A program made the translations under genes and the position numbers. Of a DNA stretch of 9,007 nucleotides, positions 5,408 through 9,007 are shown piece after piece. Positions within the stretch are counted from its first letter, which is position 1; every line of letters begins with the position of its first letter. The notes under the pieces were generated by a model that was given only the letters and a program-made list of their open reading frames with translations, did no database searches and was not told the DNA's origin. The stretch comes from Clostridiales bacterium UBA5446 (GTDB lineage Bacteria > Bacillota > Clostridia > Oscillospirales > Oscillospiraceae), in contig DIRC01000001.1 of assembly GCA_002427465.1 (NCBI GenBank), positions 1 through 9,007 of the forward strand, in the 5' to 3' direction.

Positions 5408-5448
5408 CACAGCCGCCCGAGGGAGAAGCGCAGCGCAGCGCGGACATT

Positions 5449-7302
5449 TTATTTTTTATCGTCGTCCACGACCTCATAATCGGCGTCGTAGTACTGCTGC
5501 CCGCCGCCTGCTTCGGCCCCGCCGCCTGCCGCTTCCGCTCCAGCGCCGGCATCATAGCCGGGCTGTCCCTGGGGCTGCTGATAGAGCTTCTCGGAAACCT
5601 TGTAGAAAGCCTGGGTCAGATCTTCGGTAGTGGATTTAATGACTTCAACATCGCTGCCCTGCAGGGCGGATTTAAGCGCTGAGAGCTTGGCTTCAACCTC
5701 CGACTTGTCTGCGGAATCAAGCTTGTCGCCCATGTCCTGAAGCGTCTTCTCGGTCTGGTAAACCATCTGGTCGCCGGCATTCCGGGTGTCCACCTCTTCC
5801 TTGCGCCTAGTGTCCTCGGCGGCATACTGCTCGGCCTCTTTCACGGCCTTGTCAATGTCTTCCTTGGACAGATTCGAGGAGGCGGTGATGGTGATATGCT
5901 GCTCTTTGCTGGTGCCCAGATCCTTGGCCGAAACATTCACGATGCCGTTTGCGTCAATATCGAAAGTGACCTCGATCTGAGGCACGCCCCGACGGGCCAT
6001 CGCAATGCCGTCCAGATGAAAGCGGCCAAGGGACTTATTATACTGTGCCATTTCCCGCTCGCCCTGCAGCACATTGACTTCCACAGAGGTCTGATTGTCC
6101 GCGGCGGTGGAGAAAATCTGGCTCTTTCTGGTGGGAATGGTGGTGTTGCGCTCAATGAGCTTGGTGCAAACGCCGCCCAGCGTCTCAATGCCCAGGGACA
6201 GGGGGGTCACGTCCAGAAGGAGGATGCCGCCCACGTCGCCGCCCAGGACGCCGCCCTGAATTGCGGCGCCGATGGCCACGCATTCATCGGGGTTGATGCC
6301 CTTGAAGCCTTCCTTGCCGGTGATGGTCTTTACGGCGTCCTGCACCGCAGGGATACGCGTGGACCCTCCCACCAGCAGCACCTTGTTAAGCTCGCCGGCA
6401 GACAGGCCGGAATCGGACAGGGCCTGCTTGACTGGGCCCATGGTCTTTTCTACAAGATGACGTGTCAGCTCGTTGAACTTAGCCCGGGTCAGGGTGATGT
6501 CCAGGTGCTTCGGCCCGCTGGCGTCCGCGGTAATATAGGGCAGGTTGATGTTGACGGAGGTCACGCCGGACAGGTCGCATTTCGCCTTCTCCGCCGCCTC
6601 GCGCAGACGCTGCATGGCCACGCGGTCGGCGGACAGGTCAGTCCCCTGATTCTTTCTGAACTCGTCAACCATGTATTTCGTCACGGCTTCGTCGAAATCG
6701 TCGCCGCCCAGGCGGTTGTTTCCGGCCGTGGCGAGAACTTCGATCACGCCGTCGCCGATTTCCAGCACGGAAACATCGAATGTGCCGCCTCCCAGGTCGT
6801 AGACCATGATTTTCTGGTCGATTTCCTTATCGAGACCATACGCCAGGGCCGCCGCCGTAGGCTCGTTGATGATGCGCTTGACGTCCAGCCCGGCGATCTT
6901 GCCGGCGTCCTTGGTGGCCTGGCGCTGGCTGTCCGTGAAATAAGCGGGAACGGTAATCACGGCCTCCGTGACCTTTTCGCCCAGATATGCCTCGGCGTCC
7001 GTCTTCAGCTTCTGAAGCACCATGGCGCTGATCTCCTGGGGCGTATATGCCTTGCCGTCAATCGTCACCTTGTAGCCGGACCCCATTTCACGCTTAATGG
7101 AGCTGATGGTGCGGTCGGGGTTGGTGATGGCCTGACGTCTGGCGACCTGACCGATCATACGCTCGCCGGTTTTAGAAAACGCTACCACGGAAGGCGTTGT
7201 GCGCGCGCCTTCGGCGTTGGGAATGACGACAGCCTCGCCGCCTTCCATAACGGACACACAGGAATTGGTGGTGCCCAGATCGATGCCTATTATTTTACCC
7301 AT
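5449..7302 (-). CDS. dnaK: DnaK (Hsp70) molecular chaperone
   Basis: A 617-residue Hsp70, the central ATP-driven chaperone of the operon. The nucleotide-binding domain opens with IGIDLGTTNSCV (5-16). It also carries DLGGGTFDVSVL (169-180, with Thr174 of the phosphate loop) and VLLVGGSTRIP (308-318). The linker LLLDVTPLSL (361-370) leads to the beta substrate-binding domain and a helical lid. The flexible tail is Gly/Ala/Gln-rich and ends in acidic DADYEVVDDDKK. The compact length fits Gram-positive DnaK, which lacks the N-terminal insert seen in Proteobacteria. GGAGG lies ten bases before the ATG. It follows grpE after 98 bases, and I see no convincing promoter or CIRCE in that gap. Expression is therefore expected from the promoter before hrcA. 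Confidence 0.98.
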   Translation of the reverse strand: MGKIIGIDLGTTNSCVSVMEGGEAVVIPNAEGARTTPSVVAFSKTGERMIGQVARRQAITNPDRTISSIKREMGSGYKVTIDGKAYTPQEISAMVLQKLKTDAEAYLGEKVTEAVITVPAYFTDSQRQATKDAGKIAGLDVKRIINEPTAAALAYGLDKEIDQKIMVYDLGGGTFDVSVLEIGDGVIEVLATAGNNRLGGDDFDEAVTKYMVDEFRKNQGTDLSADRVAMQRLREAAEKAKCDLSGVTSVNINLPYITADASGPKHLDITLTRAKFNELTRHLVEKTMGPVKQALSDSGLSAGELNKVLLVGGSTRIPAVQDAVKTITGKEGFKGINPDECVAIGAAIQGGVLGGDVGGILLLDVTPLSLGIETLGGVCTKLIERNTTIPTRKSQIFSTAADNQTSVEVNVLQGEREMAQYNKSLGRFHLDGIAMARRGVPQIEVTFDIDANGIVNVSAKDLGTSKEQHITITASSNLSKEDIDKAVKEAEQYAAEDTRRKEEVDTRNAGDQMVYQTEKTLQDMGDKLDSADKSEVEAKLSALKSALQGSDVEVIKSTTEDLTQAFYKVSEKLYQQPQGQPGYDAGAGAEAAGGGAEAGGGQQYYDADYEVVDDDKK

Positions 7303-7317
7303 TATATTTTATCCTCC

Positions 7318-7343
7318 ATAAGATTAAAGTGAAATGATCTTAT
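7318..7343 (-). repeat. Small inverted repeat beside the dnaK ribosome binding site
   Basis: ATAAGAT (7318-7324) and ATCTTAT (7337-7343) are perfect 7-bp inverted arms around a 12-base A/T-rich loop. In the mRNA this hairpin would abut the GGAGG of dnaK (7313-7317) without covering it. It is a weak, A/T-rich stem. A role in temperature-sensitive translation is possible, but nothing in the sequence proves it. Confidence 0.35.
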
Positions 7344-7400
7344 TTATCATACGCAGTCGGTTATCGCTGCCCGCCGGGCGCGTTCGGTCTCTCCGGCGTA

Positions 7401-7955
7401 TCAGTTGGCAACCTTGACCATGGCAAACCTGATGACCCTGTCCCCCAATTTAAAGCCTCTGCACAGCTCCTGGACGATTTCTCCCTCGCCCTTTGTCTCG
7501 TCTTTCTCGTGAAATACGGCCTCATGAAGCAGCGGGTCGAATTTCTTCCCCAGCGCTTCTATTTCCGTCACACCGAAACAGGTGAGCGTCTCCCTAAACT
7601 GCGACATGATCATTTCGACGCCCTTGCTGTAGGCCGCATCCTCCGTGGGCTGTTCCAGGGCCCGGACGAGATTGTCGTAAACCGGCAGGAATTTCGTAAT
7701 CGTATCGCAGAGAAGATCGGTATATATGTTTTCCCGCTCCCTGGCGCTGCGCTTGCGATAGTTGTCATATTCGGCCATCAGGCGGAGATATTTGTCCTTT
7801 TCGGCCTTCAGTTCCGCCTCAAAAGAAGGCTTCGTCGGGGCTGTCGGGGTTTCTGTCTTGTCCGCCGGCGTCTGCTCGGCGTCCACGTTCTGCTCATCCG
7901 TCTTGATCTCCGGAGTCTCCTCCTCGGGTTTCCTATCGTTTTTCTTACTACTCAT
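7401..7955 (-). CDS. grpE: GrpE nucleotide-exchange factor
   Basis: A 184-residue GrpE, the dimeric factor that releases ADP from DnaK and so resets the chaperone cycle. The first 45 residues or so are hydrophilic and rich in Glu, Lys, Thr and Pro, as is usual for the disordered N-terminus. A long charged helix follows, with EYDNYRKRSARERENIY (62-78). The four-helix dimer region comes next, then the C-terminal beta domain with the family signature FDPLLHEAV (139-147) and GFKLGDRVIRFAMVKVA (167-183). Length is typical. The ATG lies inside the end of hrcA (8-base overlap, ATGAGTAG), and GGAG six bases upstream lies in the hrcA reading frame, so translation is probably coupled. Confidence 0.96.
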   Translation of the reverse strand: MSSKKNDRKPEEETPEIKTDEQNVDAEQTPADKTETPTAPTKPSFEAELKAEKDKYLRLMAEYDNYRKRSARERENIYTDLLCDTITKFLPVYDNLVRALEQPTEDAAYSKGVEMIMSQFRETLTCFGVTEIEALGKKFDPLLHEAVFHEKDETKGEGEIVQELCRGFKLGDRVIRFAMVKVAN

Positions 7956-9007
7956 TGGTATCTCCCTTTATTATCAGCTTATTATCGAGCCCCGGCGGCG
8001 GAGCCGCCCCACCGCCAAGGCGCTGCGACAGCGCGGAGGCAATCAGCGAAAGCTTTGCCGCCACTTTGGAATAGTCCATTCTGGTAGGGCCAACCACACC
8101 GATAAGCCCCCGTGTATTGTCGCCGGCGTCATAACTTGCCATGACGACGCTGGAATCCTTCAGCTCCTCGGCCACATTCTCCGGGCCAATGAGCACCCGG
8201 ATCTCGTTTTCCGGATCCAGTGCGGAAGCCGGCAGGCTTTTCAGGTTCCTACTGTCCGAAAGATAAGCCATGAGGGCGTGGGCCTTATCCGGGTCCCGGT
8301 ATTCCGGCTGGTTGAGGATCTTGCTCGCCCCCGTCACATAGGCCTTGCCGGTCTGGGTCTGGGAAAGAATCTCGATGACGAAGGACGCAATAACGCTGGT
8401 AAGCCCCATGGTATCGTCCGCTGCCCGCTCGGCGGACCGGATCATCAGCGGCGTGATCTTATCCTCGGCAATCCCTGTGAAGTTGGCGTTAAAAACCGAA
8501 GACAGCCGGTTTATCATTTCCTGCCCCACAGAGACCGGAAGATGTACGAGCTTGTTCTGGACGGTATTGTTACTGAGCATAGCGACTATAATGAATGTGT
8601 TTGCGTCAATATAAATCAGGTCAAACCGCTGTATCGTCACAGATTCCGGCCGCGACAGGGCCATGACCGGATAATCCGTCAGCCGCGAGGCCAGGCTGCC
8701 TACCTGACGGACAAGATCATCCAGCTTCTGCAGCCTGAGATTCAGGTCGTTGTTAATCTGCTCGGATTCCTCCAGGGACAGCTTCTGCCTTTTCATCAGC
8801 TCATCGACATACGTCCTGTATCCCCGGGGCGTCGGTATCCTTCCCGCCGAGGTATGGGGCTGCTCCAGATACCCCAGAGACACCAGCTCGGCCAGCTCGT
8901 TTCGGATCGTTGCGGAAGAACAGCCGAGGCACGCGGTTTCGGCAATGGCCTTGGAACCCACAGGCTCCGCTGTTCTGATGTATTCGTCCACGACGGTTGC
9001 CAGTATT
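7948..9007 (-). CDS. hrcA: HrcA heat-shock repressor (5' end cut by window edge)
   Basis: 352 residues are visible. The frame stays open to the window edge (ILATVVDEYIRTAEPVGSK), so the start and roughly ten further residues lie outside; the in-frame GTG at 8991 is not the start. HrcA represses class I heat-shock operons by binding CIRCE and needs GroEL to fold. Visible parts, numbered from the first visible residue, are the N-terminal winged helix with SSATIRNELAEL (30-41) and HTSAGRIPT (51-59), a long central GAF-like domain, and the conserved GVVGPTRMDYSKV near the C-terminus. The last residues are GDTNE, and the stop codon overlaps the grpE start. It is the first gene of hrcA-grpE-dnaK-dnaJ, so autoregulation is expected from the family, but the operator is not in the window. 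Confidence 0.96.
   Translation of the reverse strand, partial: ILATVVDEYIRTAEPVGSKAIAETACLGCSSATIRNELAELVSLGYLEQPHTSAGRIPTPRGYRTYVDELMKRQKLSLEESEQINNDLNLRLQKLDDLVRQVGSLASRLTDYPVMALSRPESVTIQRFDLIYIDANTFIIVAMLSNNTVQNKLVHLPVSVGQEMINRLSSVFNANFTGIAEDKITPLMIRSAERAADDTMGLTSVIASFVIEILSQTQTGKAYVTGASKILNQPEYRDPDKAHALMAYLSDSRNLKSLPASALDPENEIRVLIGPENVAEELKDSSVVMASYDAGDNTRGLIGVVGPTRMDYSKVAAKLSLIASALSQRLGGGAAPPPGLDNKLIIKGDTNE

Noticed and set aside
5298..5555. An 85-codon minus-strand open frame across the dnaK end and the dnaK-dnaJ spacer
   Set aside because: It overlaps the certain 3' end of dnaK in another frame and runs through the inverted repeats. The composition is Arg/Pro/Ala-rich, as expected from GC-rich noise.
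5896..7332. A 478-codon open frame on the plus strand antisense to dnaK
   Set aside because: It lies over an unambiguous dnaK. The translation shows no recognisable domain, and the length follows from the biased GC-rich codon use of the real gene on the other strand.
7346..7374. A TATGAT on the minus strand as a dnaK promoter
   Set aside because: The bases 17 upstream read GCGGGC, with no resemblance to a -35 box, and there is no extended -10 TGN directly before it.
8989..8991. GTG at 8991 as the hrcA start
   Set aside because: The frame remains open upstream and continues to match HrcA (ILATVVDEYIRTAEPVG), so the true start lies beyond the window.

Overview
The window reads as a stretch of ordinary bacterial chromosome from a G+C-rich member of the Firmicutes, most likely a clostridial or gut-type lineage. 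This is inferred from four things: the class I heat-shock order hrcA-grpE-dnaK-dnaJ, a DnaK of 617 residues (the compact Gram-positive length), a DUF975 membrane protein of the kind common in Clostridia, and strong GGAGG-type ribosome binding sites before nearly every gene. No genus can be named. I see no insertion sequence, phage gene, CRISPR array or toxin/defence cassette.

Layout. A tRNA-Leu(CAG) gene on the minus strand fills the first 88 bases and has a consensus promoter just upstream. Diverging from it is a plus-strand DUF975 membrane protein gene (256-1041). It converges on a minus-strand rodA gene (1073-2215), and the two share a short bidirectional terminator. rodA diverges from a plus-strand cluster tsaE-tsaB-upp (2324-4092). 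The two divergent promoters share one palindromic -35 box. upp converges on the heat-shock operon across a second strong bidirectional terminator. The rest of the window (4131 to the right edge) is the minus-strand operon hrcA-grpE-dnaK-dnaJ. hrcA is cut at its 5' end by the window edge, so its promoter and any CIRCE operator lie outside.

How the genes work together. TsaE and TsaB are two parts of the TsaBDE machinery that makes N6-threonylcarbamoyladenosine at position 37 of ANN-decoding tRNAs; tsaD is not in the window. Upp salvages uracil to UMP. RodA polymerises the glycan strands of side-wall peptidoglycan. HrcA is expected to repress the chaperone operon, and GrpE and DnaJ are the nucleotide-exchange factor and J-domain co-chaperone of DnaK.

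The gene content is housekeeping, and I do not find a convincing undescribed system. The observations worth a second look are regulatory and structural: the mirror-symmetric rodA/tsaE promoter pair, a tandem 11-bp extended -10 repeat before the DUF975 gene, a long stem-loop and a GC-rich structured spacer between dnaK and dnaJ, and a three-copy 21-bp repeat in the G/F linker of dnaJ. No stretch without a gene exceeds 300 bases; the largest gaps are 89-255 and 5280-5448, both about 170 bases.
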